A DNA stretch of 64,000 bases from Hippasteria phrygiana (Eukaryota > Echinodermata > Asteroidea > Valvatida > Goniasteridae). The DNA lies in contig JAZGUH010000103.1 of the NCBI GenBank assembly GCA_037893225.1, forward strand, positions 4,464,001-4,528,000. Direction: 5' to 3'. This document shows, one piece after another, positions 22,099-36,654 of this stretch. The number at the start of each line of letters is the position of its first letter. Position 1 is the stretch's first letter. The notes beneath the pieces are model-generated. The model did no database searches and was not told where the DNA came from. It saw nothing but the letters and a program-made list of their open reading frames with translations. The translations under genes and the position numbers were made by a program.

Positions 22099-24282
22099 AC
22101 GTTTGCCACATTTTCAGATGAACGCCCCTCCTTTCCCTGTTCATAATTGAATGGGATATTTACCAAATTCAGCAATTTTCACACGTATGGGTAGCTTAAA
22201 TCTAGCGCAACAATTTGAGATCATCGCCAGCTTCACAGCGTTAGAACTCTTCGAGAAAATTCAAACCTCGCAACAAATTTCTTCCCATGAACTCTGTGTG
22301 CGTTCTCCCGTTTACTGCATTGTGGCTGCTTAACGTTTGCCAAATTTTCAGATGAACGCCCCTCCTTTCCCTGTTCATAATTGAATGGGATATTGACCAA
22401 ATCCAGTAATTTTTACACGTATGGGTAGCTTAGATATAGCGCAACAATTTCAGACCATCGCCAGCTTCACAGCGTTAGAACTCTTCGAGAAAAATCAAAC
22501 CTCGCATCAAATTTCTTCCTGTGAACTCTGTGTGCGTTCTTCCGTTTACTGCATTGTGACTGCTTAACGTTTGCCACATTTTCAGATTCACGCCCCTCCT
22601 TTCCCTGTTCATAATTGAATGGGATATTGACCAAATCTAGTAATTTTCACACGTATGGGTAGCTTAGATCTAGCGCAACAATTTCAGACCATCGCCAGCT
22701 TCATAGCGTGAGAACTCTTCGAAAAATTCAAACCTCGCACCTAATTTCTTCCTGTGAATTCTGTGTGCGTTCTTCCGTTTACTGCATTGTGACTGTTTAA
22801 CGTTTGCCACATTTTCAGATGAACGCCCCTCCTTTCCCTGTTCATAATTGAATGGAATATTGACCAAATCCAGCAATTTTCACACGTATGGGTAGCTTAA
22901 ATCTAGCGCAACAATTTGAGATCATCGCCAGCTTCACAGCGTTAGAACTCTTCGAGAAAATTCAAACCTCGCAACAAATTTCTTCCCATGAACTCTGTGT
23001 GCGTTCTCCCGTTTACTGCATTGTGGCTGCTTAAAGTTTGCCAAATTTTCAGATGAACGCCCCTCCTTTCCCTGTTCATAATTGAATGGTATATTGACCA
23101 AATCCAGTAATGTTTACACGTATGGGTAGCTTAGATATAGCGCAACAATTTCAGACCATCGCCAGCTTCACAGCGTTAGAACTCTTCGAGAAAATTCAAA
23201 ACTCGCAACAAATTTCTTCCCATGAACACTGTGTGCGTTCTCCCGTTTACTGTATTGTAACTGTTTAACGTTTGCCACATTTTCAGATGAACGCCCCTCC
23301 TTTCCCTGTTCATAATTGAATGGGATATTGACCAAATACAGCAATTTTCACACGTATGGGTAGCTTAGATCTAGCGCAACAATTTGAGACCATCGCCAGC
23401 TTCACAGCGTTAGAACTCTTCGAGAAAAATCAAACCTCGCATCAAATTTCTTCCTGTGAACTCTGTGTGCGTTCTTCCGTTTACTGCATTGTGACTGCTT
23501 AACGTTTGCCACATTTTCAGATTCACGCCCCTCCTTTCCCTGTTCATAATTGAATGGGATATTGACCAAATCTAGTAATTTTCACACGTATGGGTAGCTT
23601 AGATCTAGCGCAACAATTTCAGACCATCGCCAGCTTCATAGCGTGAGAACTCTTAGAAAAATTCAAACCTCGCACCTAATTTCTTCCTGTGAATTCTGTG
23701 TGCGTTCTTCCGTTTACTGCATTGTGACTGCTTAACGTTTGCCACATTTTCAGATGAACGCCCCGGCTTTCCCTGTTCATAATTGAATGGTATATTGACC
23801 AAATCCAGTAATTTGTACACGTATGGGTAGCTTAGATATAGCGCAACAATTTCAGACCATCGCCAGCTTCACAGCGTTAGAACTCTTCGAGAAAATTCAA
23901 ACCTCGCAACAAATTTCTTTCTGTGAACTCTGTGTGCGTTCTTCCGTTTACTGCATTGTGACTGCTTAACGTTTGCCACATTTTCAGATGAACGCCCCTC
24001 CTTTCCCTGTTCATAATTGAATGGGATATTTACCAAATTCAGCAATTTTCACACGTATGGGTAGCTTAAATCTAGCGCAACAATTTGAGATCATCGCCAG
24101 CTTCACAGCGTTAGAACTCTTCGAGAAAATTCAAACCTCGCAACAAATTTCTTCCCATGAACTCTGTGTGCGTTCTCCCGTTTACTGCATTGTGGCTGCT
24201 TAACGTTTGCCAAATTTTCAGATGAACGCCCCTCCTTTCCCTGTTCATAATTGAATGGTATATTGACCAAATCCAGTAATTT
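22099..24282 (+). repeat. 13-monomer tandem block, copy 2, incomplete
   Basis: Units: 22151 A, 22385 B/F, 22619 G, 22852 D, 23086 E, 23320 F, 23554 G, 23787 H, 24021 A. It follows copy 1 for about 2.2 kb at a spacing of 3,040 bp and then stops in the head of the unit at 24255, which has an H head where copy 1 has B. Confidence 0.86.
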
Positions 24283-27200
24283 GTACACGTATGGGTAGCT
24301 TAGATATAGCGCAACAATTTCAGACCATCGCCAGCTTCATAGTGTTAGAACTCTTCGAGAAAATTCAAACCTCGCAACAAATTTCTTTCTGTGAACTCTG
24401 TGTGCGTTCTTCCGTTTACTGCATTGTGACTGCTTAACGTTTGCCACATTTTCAGATGAACGCCCCTCCTTTCCCTGTTCATAATTGAATGGGATATTTA
24501 CCAAATTCAGCAATTTTCACACGTATGGGTAGCTTAAATCTAGCGCAACAATTTCAGACCATCGCCAGCTTCACAGCGTTAGAACTCTTCGAGAAAATTC
24601 AAACCTCGCACCTAATTTCTTCCCGTGAACTCTGTGTGCGTTCTTCCGTTTACTGCATTGTGACTGTTTAACGTTTGCCACATTTTCAGATGAACGCCCC
24701 TCCTTTCCCTGTTCATAATTGAATGGAATATTGACCAAATCCAGCAATTTTCACACGTATGGGTAGCTTAAATCTAGCGCAAAAATTTGAGATCATCGCC
24801 AGCTTCACAGCGTTAGAACTCTTCGAGAAAATTCAAACCTCGCAACAAATTTCTTCCCGTGAACTCTGTGTGCGTTCTCCCGTTTACTGCATTGTGGCTG
24901 CTTAACGTTTGCCAAATTTTCAGATGAACGCCCCTCCTTTCCCTGTTCATAATTGAATGGTATATTGACCAAATCCAGTAATTTTGACACGTATGGGTAG
25001 CTTAGATATAGCGCAACAATTTCAGACCATCGCCAGCTTCACAGCGTTAGAACTCTTCGAGAAAATTCAAACCTCGCAACAAATTTCTTCCCATGAACTC
25101 TGTGTGCGTTCTCCCGTTTACTGCATTGTGGCTGCTTAAAGTTTGCCAAATGTTCAGATGAACGCCCCTCCTTTCCCTGTTCATAATTGAATGGTATATT
25201 GACCAAATCCAGTAATGTTTACACGTATGGGTAGCTTAGATATAGCGCAACAATTTCAGACCATCGCCAGCTTCACAGCGTTAGAACTCTTCGAGAAAAT
25301 TCAAAACTCGCAACAAATTTCTTCCCATGAACACTGTGTGCGTTCTCCCGTTTACTGTATTGTAACTGTTTAACGTTTGCCACATTTTCAGATGAACGCC
25401 CCTCCTTTCCCTGTTCATAATTGAATGGGATATTGACCAAATACAGCAATTTTCACACGTATGGGTAGCTTAGATCTAGCGCAACAATTTGAGACCATCG
25501 CCAGCTTCACAGCGTTAGAACTCTTCGAGAAAATTCAAACCTCGCAACAAATTTCTTTCTGTGAACTCTGTGTGCGTTCTTCCGTTTACTGCATTGTGAC
25601 TGCTTAACGTTTGCCACATTTTCAGATGAACGCCCCTCCTTTCCCTGTTCATAATTGAATGGGATATTTACCAATTTCAGCAATTTTCACACGTATGGGT
25701 AGCTTAAATCTAGCGCAACAATTTGAGATCATCGCCAGCTTCACAGCGTTAGAACTCTTCGAGAAAATTCAAACCTCGCAACAAATTTCTTCCCATGAAC
25801 TCTGTGTGCGTTCTCCCGTTTACTGCATTGTGGCTGCTTAACGTTTGCCAAATTTTCAGATGAACGCCCCTCCTTTCCCTGTTCATAATTGAATGGTATA
25901 TTGACCAAATCCAGTAATTTTGACACGTATGGGTAGCTTAGATATAGCGCAACAATTTCAGACCATCGCCAGCTTCACAGCGTTAGAACTCTTCGAGAAA
26001 ATTCAAAACTCGCAACAAATTTCTTCCCATGAACACTGTGTGCGTTCTCCCGTTTACTGTATTGTAACTGTTTAACGTTTGCCACATTTTCAGATGAACG
26101 CCCCTCCTTTCCCTGTTCATAATTGAATGGGATATTGACCAAATACAGCAATTTTCACACGTATGGGTAGCTTAGATCTAGCGCAACAATTTGAGACCAT
26201 CGCCAGCTTCACAGCGTTAGAACTCTTCGAGAAAAATCAAACCTCGCATCAAATTTCTTCCTGTGAACTCTGTGTGCGTTCTTCCGTTTACTGCATTGTG
26301 ACTGCTTAACGTTTGCCACATTTTCAGATTCACGCCCCTCCTTTCCCTGTTCATAATTGAATGGGATATTGACCAAATCTAGTAATTTTCACACGTATGG
26401 GTAGCTTAGATCTAGCGCAACAATTTCAGACCATCGCCAGCTTCATAGCGTTAGAACTCTTCGAGAAAATTCAAACCTCGCAACAAATTTCTTTCTGTGA
26501 ACTCTGTGTGCGTTCTTCCGTTTACTGCATTGTGACTGCTTAACGTTTGCCACATTTTCAGATGAACGCCCCTCCTTTCCCTGTTCATAATTGAATGGGA
26601 TATTTACCAAATTCAGCAATTTTCACACGTATGGGTAGCTTAAATCTAGCGCAACAATTTGAGATCATCGCCAGCTTCACAGCGTTAGAACTCTTCGAGA
26701 AAATTCAAACCTCGCAACAAATTTCTTCCCATGAACTCTGTGTGCGTTCTCCCGTTTACTGCATTGTGGCTGCTTAACGTTTGCCAAATTTTCAGATGAA
26801 CGCCCCTCCTTTCCCTGTTCATAATTGAATGGTATATTGACCAAATCCAGTAATTTTGACACGTATGGGTAGCTTAGATATAGCGCAACAATTTCAGACC
26901 ATCGCCAGCTTCACAGCGTTAGAACTCTTCGAGAAAATTCAAACCTCGCAACAAATTTCTTCCTGTGAACTCTGTGTGCGTTCTCCCGTTTACTGCATTG
27001 TGGCTGCTTAACGTTTGCCAAATTTTCAGAAGAACGCCCCTCCTTTCCCTGTTCATAATTATATGGTATATTGACCAAATCCAGTAATTTTCACACGTAT
27101 GGGTAGCTTAGATATAGCGCAACAATTTCAGACCATCGCCAGCTTCACAGCGTTAGAACTCTTCGAGAAAATTCAAACCTCGCACCTAATTTCTTCCCGT

Positions 27201-29168
27201 GAACTCTGTGTGCGTTCTTCCGTTTACTGCATTGTGACTGTTTAACGTTTGCCACATTTTCAGATGAACGCCCCTCCTTTCCCTGTTCATAATTGAATGG
27301 AATATTGACCAAATCCAGCAATTTTCACACGTATGGGTAGCTTAAATCTAGCGCAAAAATTTGAGATCATCGCCAGCTTCACAGCGTTAGAACTCTTCGA
27401 GAAAATTCAAACCTCGCAACAAATTTCTTCCCATGAACTCTGTGTGCGTTCTCCCGTTTACTGCATTGTGGCTGCTTAACGTTTGCCAAATTTTCAGATG
27501 AACGCCCCTCCTTTCCCTGTTCATAATTGAATGGTATATTGACCAAATCCAGTAATTTTGACACGTATGGGTAGCTTAGATATAGCGCAACAATTTCAGA
27601 CCATCGCCAGCTTCACAGCGTTAGAACTCTTCGAGAAAATTCAAACCTCGCAACAAATTTCTTCCCATAAACTCTGTGTGCGTTCTCCCGTTTACTGCAT
27701 TGTGGCTGCTTAAAGTTTGCCAAATTTTCAGATGAACGCCCCTCCTTTCCCTGTTCATAATTGAATGGTATATTGACCAAATCCAGTAATGTTTACACGT
27801 ATGGGTAGCTTAGATATAGCGCAACAATTTCAGACCATCGCCAGCTTCACAGCGTTAGAACTCTTCGAGAAAATTCAAAACTCGCAACAAATTTCTTCCC
27901 ATGAACACTGTGTGCGTTCTCCCGTTTACTGTATTGTAACTGTTTAACGTTTGCCACATTTTCAGATGAACGCCCCTCCTTTCCCTGTTCATAATTGAAT
28001 GGGATATTGACCAAATACAGCAATTTTCACACGTATGGGTAGCTTAGATCTAGCGCAACAATTTGAGACCATCGCCAGCTTCACAGCGTTAGAACTCTTC
28101 GAGAAAAATCAAACCTCGCATCAAATTTCTTCCTGTGAACTCTGTGTGCGTTCTTCCGTTTACTGCATTGTGACTGCTTAACGTTTGCCACATTTTCAGA
28201 TTCACGCCCCTCCTTTCCCTGTTCATAATTGAATGGGATATTGACCAAATCTAGTAATTTTCACACGTATGGGTAGCTTAGATCTAGCGCAACAATTTCA
28301 GACCATCGCCAGCTTCATAGCGTTAGAACTCTTCGAGAAAATTCAAACCTCGCAACAAATTTCTTTCTGTGAACTCTGTGTGCGTTCTTCCGTTTACTGC
28401 ATTGTGACTGCTTAACGTTTGCCACATTTTCAGATGAACGCCCCTCCTTTCCCTGTTCATAATTGAATGGGATATTTACCAAATTCAGCAATTTTCACAC
28501 GTATGGGTAGCTTAAATCTAGCGCAACAATTTGAGATCATCGCCAGCTTCACAGCGTTAGAACTCTTCGAGAAAATTCAAACCTCGCAACAAATTTCTTC
28601 CCATGAACTCTGTGTGCGTTCTCCCGTTTACTGCATTGTGGCTGCTTAACGTTTGCCAAATTTTCAGATGAACGCCCCTCCTTTCCCTGTTCATAATTGA
28701 ATGGTATATTGACCAAATCCAGTAATTTTGACACGTATGGGTAGCTTAGATATAGCGCAACAATTTCAGACCATCGCCAGCTTCACAGCGTTAGAACTCT
28801 TCGAGAAAATTCAAAACTCGCAACAAATTTCTTCCCATGAACACTGTGTGCGTTCTCCCGTTTACTGTATTGTAACTGTTTAACGTTTGCCACATTTTCA
28901 GATGAACGCCCCTCCTTTCCCTGTTCATAATTGAATGGGATATTGACCAAATACAGCAATTTTCACACGTATGGGTAGCTTAGATCTAGCGCAACAATTT
29001 GAGACCATCGCCAGCTTCACAGCGTTAGAACTCTTCGAGAAAAATCAAACCTCGCATCAAATTTCTTCCTGTGAACTCTGTGTGCGTTCTTCCGTTTACT
29101 GCATTGTGACTGCTTAACGTTTGCCACATTTTCAGATGAACGCCCCTCCTTTCCCTGTTCATAATTGA

Positions 29169-30338
29169 ATGGGATATTTACCAAATTCAGCAATTTTCAC
29201 ACGTATGGGTAGCTTAAATCTAGCGCAACAATTTGAGATCATCGCCAGCTTCACAGCGTTAGAACTCTTCGAGAAAATTCAAACCTCGCAACAAATTTCT
29301 TCCCATGAACTCTGTGTGCGTTCTCCCGTTTACTGCATTGTGGCTGCTTAACGTTTGCCAAATTTTCAGATGAACGCCCCTCCTTTCCCTGTTCATAATT
29401 GAATGGTATATTGACCAAATCCAGTAATTTTGACACGTATGGGTAGCTTAGATATAGCGCAACAATTTCAGACCATCGCCAGCTTCACAGCGTTAGAACT
29501 CTTCGAGAAAATTCAAACCTCGCAACAAATTTCTTCCTGTGAACTCTGTGTGCGTTCTCCCGTTTACTGCATTGTGGCTGCTTAACGTTTGCCAAATTTT
29601 CAGAAGAACGCCCCTCCTTTCCCTGTTCATAATTATATGGTATATTGACCAAATCCAGTAATTTTCACACGTATGGGTAGCTTAGATATAGCGCAACAAT
29701 TTCAGACCATCGCCAGCTTCACAGCGTTACAACTCTTCGAGAAAATTCAAACCTCGCACCTAATTTCTTCCCGTGAACTCTGTGTGCGTTCTTCCGTTTA
29801 CTGCATTGTGACTGTTTAACGTTTGCCACATTTTCAGATGAACGCCCCTCCTTTCCCTGTTCATAATTGAATGGAATATTGACCAAATCCAGCAATTTTC
29901 ACACGTATGGGTAGCTTAAATCTAGCGCAACAATTTGAGATCATCGCCAGCTTCACAGCGTTAGAACTCTTCGAGAAAATTCAAACCTCGCAACAAATTT
30001 CTTCCCATGAACTCTGTGTGCGTTCTCCCGTTTACTGCATTGTGGCTGCTTAAAGTTTGCCAAATTTTCAGATGAACGCCCCTCCTTTCCCTGTTCATAA
30101 TTGAATGGGATATTGACCAAATCTAGTAATTTTCACACGTATGGGTAGCTTAGATCTAGCGCAACAATTTCAGACCATCGCCAGCTTCATAGCGTTAGAA
30201 CTCTTCGAGAAAATTCAAACCTCGCAACAAATTTCTTTCTGTGAACTCTGTGTGCGTTCTTCCGTTTACTGCATTGTGACTGCTTAACGTTTGCCACATT
30301 TTCAGATGAACGCCCCTCCTTTCCCTGTTCATAATTGA
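29169..30338 (+). repeat. A-B-C-D-G/H five-unit set
   Basis: Units: 29169 A, 29403 B, 29637 C with GTTACAACTC, 29871 D, 30105 G/H. E and F are skipped. It is the best match in the window for 62619-63788. A C unit with GTTACAACTC also occurs at 34081 and 38761, but there D is followed by E. Confidence 0.82.
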
Positions 30339-31974
30339 ATGGGATATTTACCAAATTCAGCAATTTTCACACGTATGGGTAGCTTAAATCTAGCGCAACA
30401 ATTTGAGATCATCGCCAGCTTCACAGCGTTAGAACTCTTCGAGAAAATTCAAACCTCGCAACAAATTTCTTCCCATGAACTCTGTGTGCGTTCTCCCGTT
30501 TACTGCATTGTGGCTGCTTAACGTTTGCCAAATTTTCAGATGAACGCCCCTCCTTTCCCTGTTCATAATTGAATGGGATATTGACCAAATCCAGTAATTT
30601 TTACACGTATGGGTAGCTTAGATATAGCGCAACAATTTCAGACCATCGCCAGCTTCACAGCGTTAGAACTCTTCGAGAAAAATCAAACCTCGCATCAAAT
30701 TTCTTCCTGTGAACTCTGTGTGCGTTCTTCCGTTTACTGCATTGTGACTGCTTAACGTTTGCCACATTTTCAGATGAACGCCCCTCCTTTCCCTGTTCAT
30801 AATTGAATGGGATATTGACCAAATCTAGTAATTTTCACACGTATGGGTAGCTTAGATCTAGCGCAACAATTTCAGACCATCGCCAGCTTCATAGCGTGAG
30901 AACTCTTCGAAAAATTCAAACCTGGCACCTAATTTCTTCCTGTGAATTCTGTGTGCGTTCTTCCGTTTACTGCATTGTGACTGCTTAACGTTTGCCACAT
31001 TTTCAGATGAACGCCCCTCCTTTCCCTGTTCATAATTGAATGGAATATTGACCAAATCCAGCAATTTTCACACGTATGGGTAGCTTAAATCTAGCGCAAC
31101 AATTTGAGATCATCGCCAGCTTCACAGCGTTAGAACTCTTCGAGAAAATTCAAACCTCGCAACAAATTTCTTCCCATGAACTCTGTGTGCGTTCTCCCGT
31201 TTACTGCATTGTGGCTGCTTAAAGTTTGCCAAATTTTCAGATGAACGCCCCTCCTTTCCCTGTTCATAATTGAATGGTATATTGACCAAATCCAGTAATG
31301 TTTACACGTATGGGTAGCTTAGATATAGCGCAACAATTTCAGACCATCGCCAGCTTCACAGCGTTAGAACTCTTCGAGAAAATTCAAAACTCGCAACAAA
31401 TTTCTTCCCATGAACACTGTGTGCGTTCTCCCGTTTACTGTATTGTAACTGTTTAACGTTTGCCACATTTTCAGATGAACGCCCCTCCTTTCCCTGTTCA
31501 TAATTGAATGGGATATTGACCAAATACAGCAATTTTCACACGTATGGGTAGCTTAGATCTAGCGCAACAATTTGAGACCATCGCCAGCTTCACAGCGTTA
31601 GAACTCTTCGAGAAAAATCAAACCTCGCATCAAATTTCTTCCTGTGAACTCTGTGTGCGTTCTTCCGTTTACTGCATTGTGACTGCTTAACGTTTGCCAC
31701 ATTTTCAGATTCACGCCCCTCCTTTCCCTGTTCATAATTGAATGGGATATTGACCAAATCTAGTAATTTTCACACGTATGGGTAGCTTAGATCTAGCGCA
31801 ACAATTTCAGACCATCGCCAGCTTCATAGCGTGAGAACTCTTAGAAAAATTCAAACCTCGCACCTAATTTCTTCCTGTGAATTCTGTGTGCGTTCTTCCG
31901 TTTACTGCATTGTGACTGCTTAACGTTTGCCACATTTTCAGATGAACGCCCCGGCTTTCCCTGTTCATAATTGA
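30339..31974 (+). repeat. Returned copy of the 19111-20746 arrangement
   Basis: The series A, B/F, G, D, E, F, G repeats the rare arrangement at 19111-20746, with both G units 1 bp short, 11,228 bp away. The TTTTTACACG form of B at 30573 and the G units fit the left-hand lineage and differ from their immediate neighbours. Differences include CCTGGCACC near 30923. Confidence 0.8.
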
Positions 31975-33612
31975 ATGGTATATTGACCAAATCCAGTGAT
32001 TTGTACACGTATGGGTAGCTTAGATATAGCGCAACAATTTCAGACCATCGCCAGCTTCACAGCGTTAGAACTCTTCGAGAAAATTCAAACCTCGCAACAA
32101 ATTTCTTTCTGTGAACTCTGTGTGCGTTCTTCCGTTTACTGCATTGTGACTGCTTAACGTTTGCCACATTTTCAGATGAACGCCCCTCCTTTCCCTGTTC
32201 ATAATTGAATGGGATATTTACCAAATTCAGCAATTTTCACACGTATGGGTAGCTTAAATCTAGCGCAACAATTTGAGATCATCGCCAGCTTCACAGCGTT
32301 AGAACTCTTCGAGAAAATTCAAACCTCGCAACAAATTTCTTCCCATGAACTCTGTGTGCGTTCTCCCGTTTACTGCATTGTGGCTGCTTAACGTTTGCCA
32401 AATTTTCAGATGAACGCCCCTCCTTTCCCTGTTCATAATTGAATGGTATATTGACCAAATCCAGTAATTTTTACACGTATGGGTAGCTTAGATATAGCGC
32501 AACAATTTCAGACCATCGCCAGCTTCACAGCGTTAGAACTCTTCGAGAAAATTCAAACCTCGCAACAAATTTCTTCCTGTGAACTCTGTGTGCGTTCTCC
32601 CGTTTACTGCATTGTGGCTGCTTAACGTTTGCCAAATTTTCAGAAGAACGCCCCTCCTTTCCCTGTTCATAATTATATGGTATATTGACCAAATCCAGTA
32701 ATTTTCACACGTATGGGTAGCTTAGATATAGCGCAACAATTTCAGACCATCGCCAGCTTCACAGCGTTAGAACTCTTCGAGAAAATTCAAACCTCGCAAC
32801 AAATTTCTTCCCATGAACTCTGTGTGCGTTCTCCCGTTTACTGCATTGTGGCTGCTTAAAGTTTGCCAAATTTTCAGATGAACGCCCCTCCTTTCCCTGT
32901 TCATAATTGAATGGTATATTGACCAAATCCAGTAATGTTTACACGTATGGGTAGCTTAGATATAGCGCAACAATTTCAGACCATCGCCAGCTTCACAGCG
33001 TTAGAACTCTTCGAGAAAATTCAAAACTCGCAACAAATTTCTTCCCATGAACACTGTGTGCGTTCTCCCGTTTACTGTATTGTAACTGTTTAACGTTTGC
33101 CACATTTTCAGATGAACGCCCCTCCTTTCCCTGTTCATAATTGAATGGGATATTGACCAAATACAGCAATTTTCACACGTATGGGTAGCTTAGATCTAGC
33201 GCAACAATTTGAGACCATCGCCAGCTTCACAGCGTTAGAACTCTTCGAGAAAAATCAAACCTCGCATCAAATTTCTTCCTGTGAACTCTGTGTGCGTTCT
33301 TCCGTTTACTGCATTGTGACTGCTTAACGTTTGCCACATTTTCAGATTCACGCCCCTCCTTTCCCTGTTCATAATTGAATGGGATATTGACCAAATCTAG
33401 TAATTTTCACACGTATGGGTAGCTTAGATCTAGCGCAACAATTTCAGACCATCGCCAGCTTCATAGCGTTAGAACTCTTCGAGAAAATTCAAACCTCGCA
33501 ACAAATTTCTTTCTGTGAACTCTGTGTGCGTTCTTCCGTTTACTGCATTGTGACTGCTTAACGTTTGCCACATTTTCAGATGAACGCCCCTCCTTTCCCT
33601 GTTCATAATTGA

Positions 33613-36600
33613 ATGGGATATTTACCAAATTCAGCAATTTTCACACGTATGGGTAGCTTAAATCTAGCGCAACAATTTGAGATCATCGCCAGCTTCACAG
33701 CGTTAGAACTCTTCGAGAAAATTCAAACCTCGCAACAAATTTCTTCCCATGAACTCTATGTGCGTTCTCCCGTTTACTGCATTGTGGCTGCTTAACGTTT
33801 GCCAAATTTTCAGATGAACGCCCCTCCTTTCCCTGTTCATAATTGAATGGTATATTGACCAAATCCAGTAATTTTGACACGTATGGGTAGCTTAGATATA
33901 GCGCAACAATTTCAGACCATCGCCAGCTTCACAGCGTTAGAACTCTTCGAGAAAATTCAAACCTCGCAACAAATTTCTTCCTGTGAACTCTGTGTGCGTT
34001 CTCCCGTTTACTGCATTGTGGCTGCTTAACGTTTGCCAAATTTTCAGAAGAACGCCCCTCCTTTCCCTGTTCATAATTATATGGTATATTGACCAAATCC
34101 AGTAATTTTCACACGTATGGGTAGCTTAGATATAGCGCAACAATTTCAGACCATCGCCAGCTTCACAGCGTTACAACTCTTCGAGAAAATTCAAACCTCG
34201 CACCTAATTTCTTCCTGTGAACTCTGTGTGCGTTCTTCCGTTTACTGCATTGTGACTGTTTAACGTTTGCCACATTTTCAGATGAACGCCCCTCCTTTCC
34301 CTGTTCATAATTGAATGGAATATTGACCAAATCCAGCAATTTTCACACGTATGGGTAGCTTAAATCTAGCGCAACAATTTGAGATCATCGCCAGCTTCAC
34401 AGCGTTAGAACTCTTCGAGAAAATTCAAACCTCGCAACAAATTTCTTCCCATGAACTCTGTGTGCGTTCTCCCGTTTACTGCATTGTGGCTGCTTAAAGT
34501 TTGCCAAATTTTCAGATGAACGCCCCTCCTTTCCCTGTTCATAATTGAATGGTATATTGACCAAATCCAGTAATGTTTACACGTATGGGTAGCTTAGATA
34601 TAGCGCAACGATTTCAGACCATCGCCAGCTTCACAGTGTTAGAACTCTTCGAGAAAATTCAAAACTCGCAACAAATTTCTTCCCATGAACACTGTGTGCG
34701 TTCTTCCGTTTACTGCATTGTGACTGCTTAACGTTTGCCACATTTTCAGATGAACGCCCCTCCTTTCCCTGTTCATAATTGAATGGGATATTGACCAAAT
34801 CTAGTAATTTTCACACGTATGGGTAGCTTAGATCTAGCGCAACAATTTCAGACCATCGCCAGCTTCATAGCGTTAGAACTCTTCGAGAAAATTCAAACCT
34901 CGCAACAAATTTCTTTCTGTGAACTCTGTGTGCGTTCTTCCGTTTACTGCATTGTGACTGCTTAACGTTTGCCACATTTTCAGATGAACGCCCCTCCTTT
35001 CCCTGTTCATAATTGAATGGGATATTTACCAAATTCAGCAATTTTCACACGTATGGGTAGCTTAAATCTAGCGCAACAATTTGAGATCAGCGCCAGCTTC
35101 ACAACGTTAGAACTCTTCGAGAAAATTCAAACCTCGCAACAAATTTCTTCCCATGAACTCTGTGTGCGTTCTCCCGTTTACTGCATTGTGGCTGCTTAAC
35201 GTTTGCCAAATTTTCAGATGAACGCCCCTCCTTTCCCTGTTCATAATTGAATGGTATATTGACCAAATCCAGTAATTTTGACACGTATGGGTAGCTTAGA
35301 TATAGCGCAACAATTTCAGACCATCGCCAGCTTCACAGCGTTAGAACTCTTCGAGAAAATTCAAACCTCGCAACAAATTTCTTTCTGTGAACTCTGTGTG
35401 CGTTCTTCCGTTTACTGCATTGTGACTGCTTAACGTTTGCCACATTTTCAGATGAACGCCCCTCCTTTCCCTGTTCATAATTGAATGGGATATTTACCAA
35501 ATTCAGCAATTTTCACACGTATGGGTAGCTTAAATCTAGCGCAACAATTTGAGATCATCGCCAGCTTCACAGCGTTAGAACTCTTCGAGAAAATTCAAAC
35601 CTCGCAACAAATTTCTTCACATGAACTCTGTGTGCGTTCTCCCGTTTACTGCATTGTGGCTGCTTAACGTTTGCCAAATTTTCAGATGAACGCCCCTCCT
35701 TTCCCTGTTCATAATTGAATGGTATATTGACCAAATCCAGTAATTTTGACACGTATGGGTAGCTTAGATATAGCGCAACAATTTCAGACCATCGCCAGCT
35801 TCACAGCGTTAGAACTCTTCGAGAAAATTCAAACCTCGCAACAAATTTCTTCCTGTGAACTCTGTGTGCGTTCTCCCGTTTACTGCATTGTGGCTGCTTA
35901 ACGTTTGCCAAATTTTCAGAAGAACGCCCCTCCTTTCCCTGTTCATAATTATATGGTATATTGACCAAATCCAGTAATTTCCACACGTATGGGTAGCTTA
36001 AATCTAGCGCAACAATTTGAGATCATCGCCAGCTTCACAGCGTTAGAACTCTTCGAGAAAATTCAAACCTCGCAACAAATTTCTTCCCATGAACTCTGTG
36101 TGCGTTCTCCCGTTTACTGCATTGTGGCTGCTTAACGTTTGCCAAATTTTCAGATGAACGCCCCTCCTTTCCCTGTTCATAATTGAATGGTATATTGACC
36201 AAATCCAGTAATTTTGACACGTATGGGTAGCTTAGATATAGCGCAACAATTTCAGACCATCGCCAGCTTCACAGCGTTAGAACTCTTCGAGAAAATTCAA
36301 ACCTCGCAACAAATTTCTTCCTGTGAACTCTGTGTGCGTTCTCCCGTTTACTGCATTGTGGCTGCTTAACGTTTGCCACATTTTCAGAAGAACGCCCCTC
36401 CTTTCCCTGTTCATAATTATATGGTATATTGACCAAATCCAGTAATTTCCACACGTATGGGTAGTTTAGATATAGCGCAACAATTTCAGACCATCGCCAG
36501 CTTCACAGCGTTAGAACTCTTCGAGAAAATTCAAACCTCGCACCTAATTTCTTCCCGTGAACTCTGTGTGCGTTCTTCCGTTTACTGCATTGTGACTGTT

Positions 36601-36654
36601 TAACGTTTGCCACATTTTCAGATGAACGCCCCTCCTTTCGCTGTTCATAATTGA
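33613..36654 (+). repeat. 13-monomer segment, 4,680-bp spacing, left copy
   Basis: Units: 33613 A, 33847 B, 34081 C, 34315 D, 34549 E, 34783 G/H, 35017 A, 35251 B/H, 35485 A, 35719 B, 35953 C/A, 36187 B, 36421 C. Private marks shared with 38293-41334 are CTCTATGTG (33755), GATCAGCGCC with CACAACG (35085-35105), CTTCACATG (35617) and AACGATTTC (34608). Differences noticed are at about 34628, 34637, 36379 and 36418. Confidence 0.9.

Larger units (their letters stand above)
24283..33612 (+). repeat. Irregular middle segment, about 40 monomers
   Basis: Units: 24255 H with CATAGTG, 24489 A/C, 24723 D/A, 24957 B/D, 25191 E, 25425 F/H, 25659 A, 25893 B/E, 26127 F, 26361 G/H, 26595 A, 26829 B, 27063 C, 27297 D/A, 27531 B/D, 27765 E, 27999 F, 28233 G/H, 28467 A, 28701 B/E, 28935 F, 29169 A, 29403 B, 29637 C, 29871 D, 30105 G/H, 30339 A, 30573 B/F, 30807 G, 31040 D, 31274 E, 31508 F, 31742 G, 31975 H, 32209 A, 32443 B, 32677 C/D, 32911 E, 33145 F, 33379 G/H. 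The form TTTTGACACG of B becomes usual here. GCGCAAAAATTTG at 24723 and 27297 is shared by two D-headed units only. Confidence 0.85.

Noticed and set aside
25741..25926. Recurring 61-residue minus-strand open frame (start MSKLL or MWKLL) and its 67- to 68-residue variants
   Set aside because: It overlaps the plus-strand frame in the same repeated unit. The start codon depends on single-base type differences (TTTTGACACG, TTTCCACACG), and the longer variants come from the 1-bp deletion in G-type cores. There is no sign of a promoter, recognisable domain or constraint.
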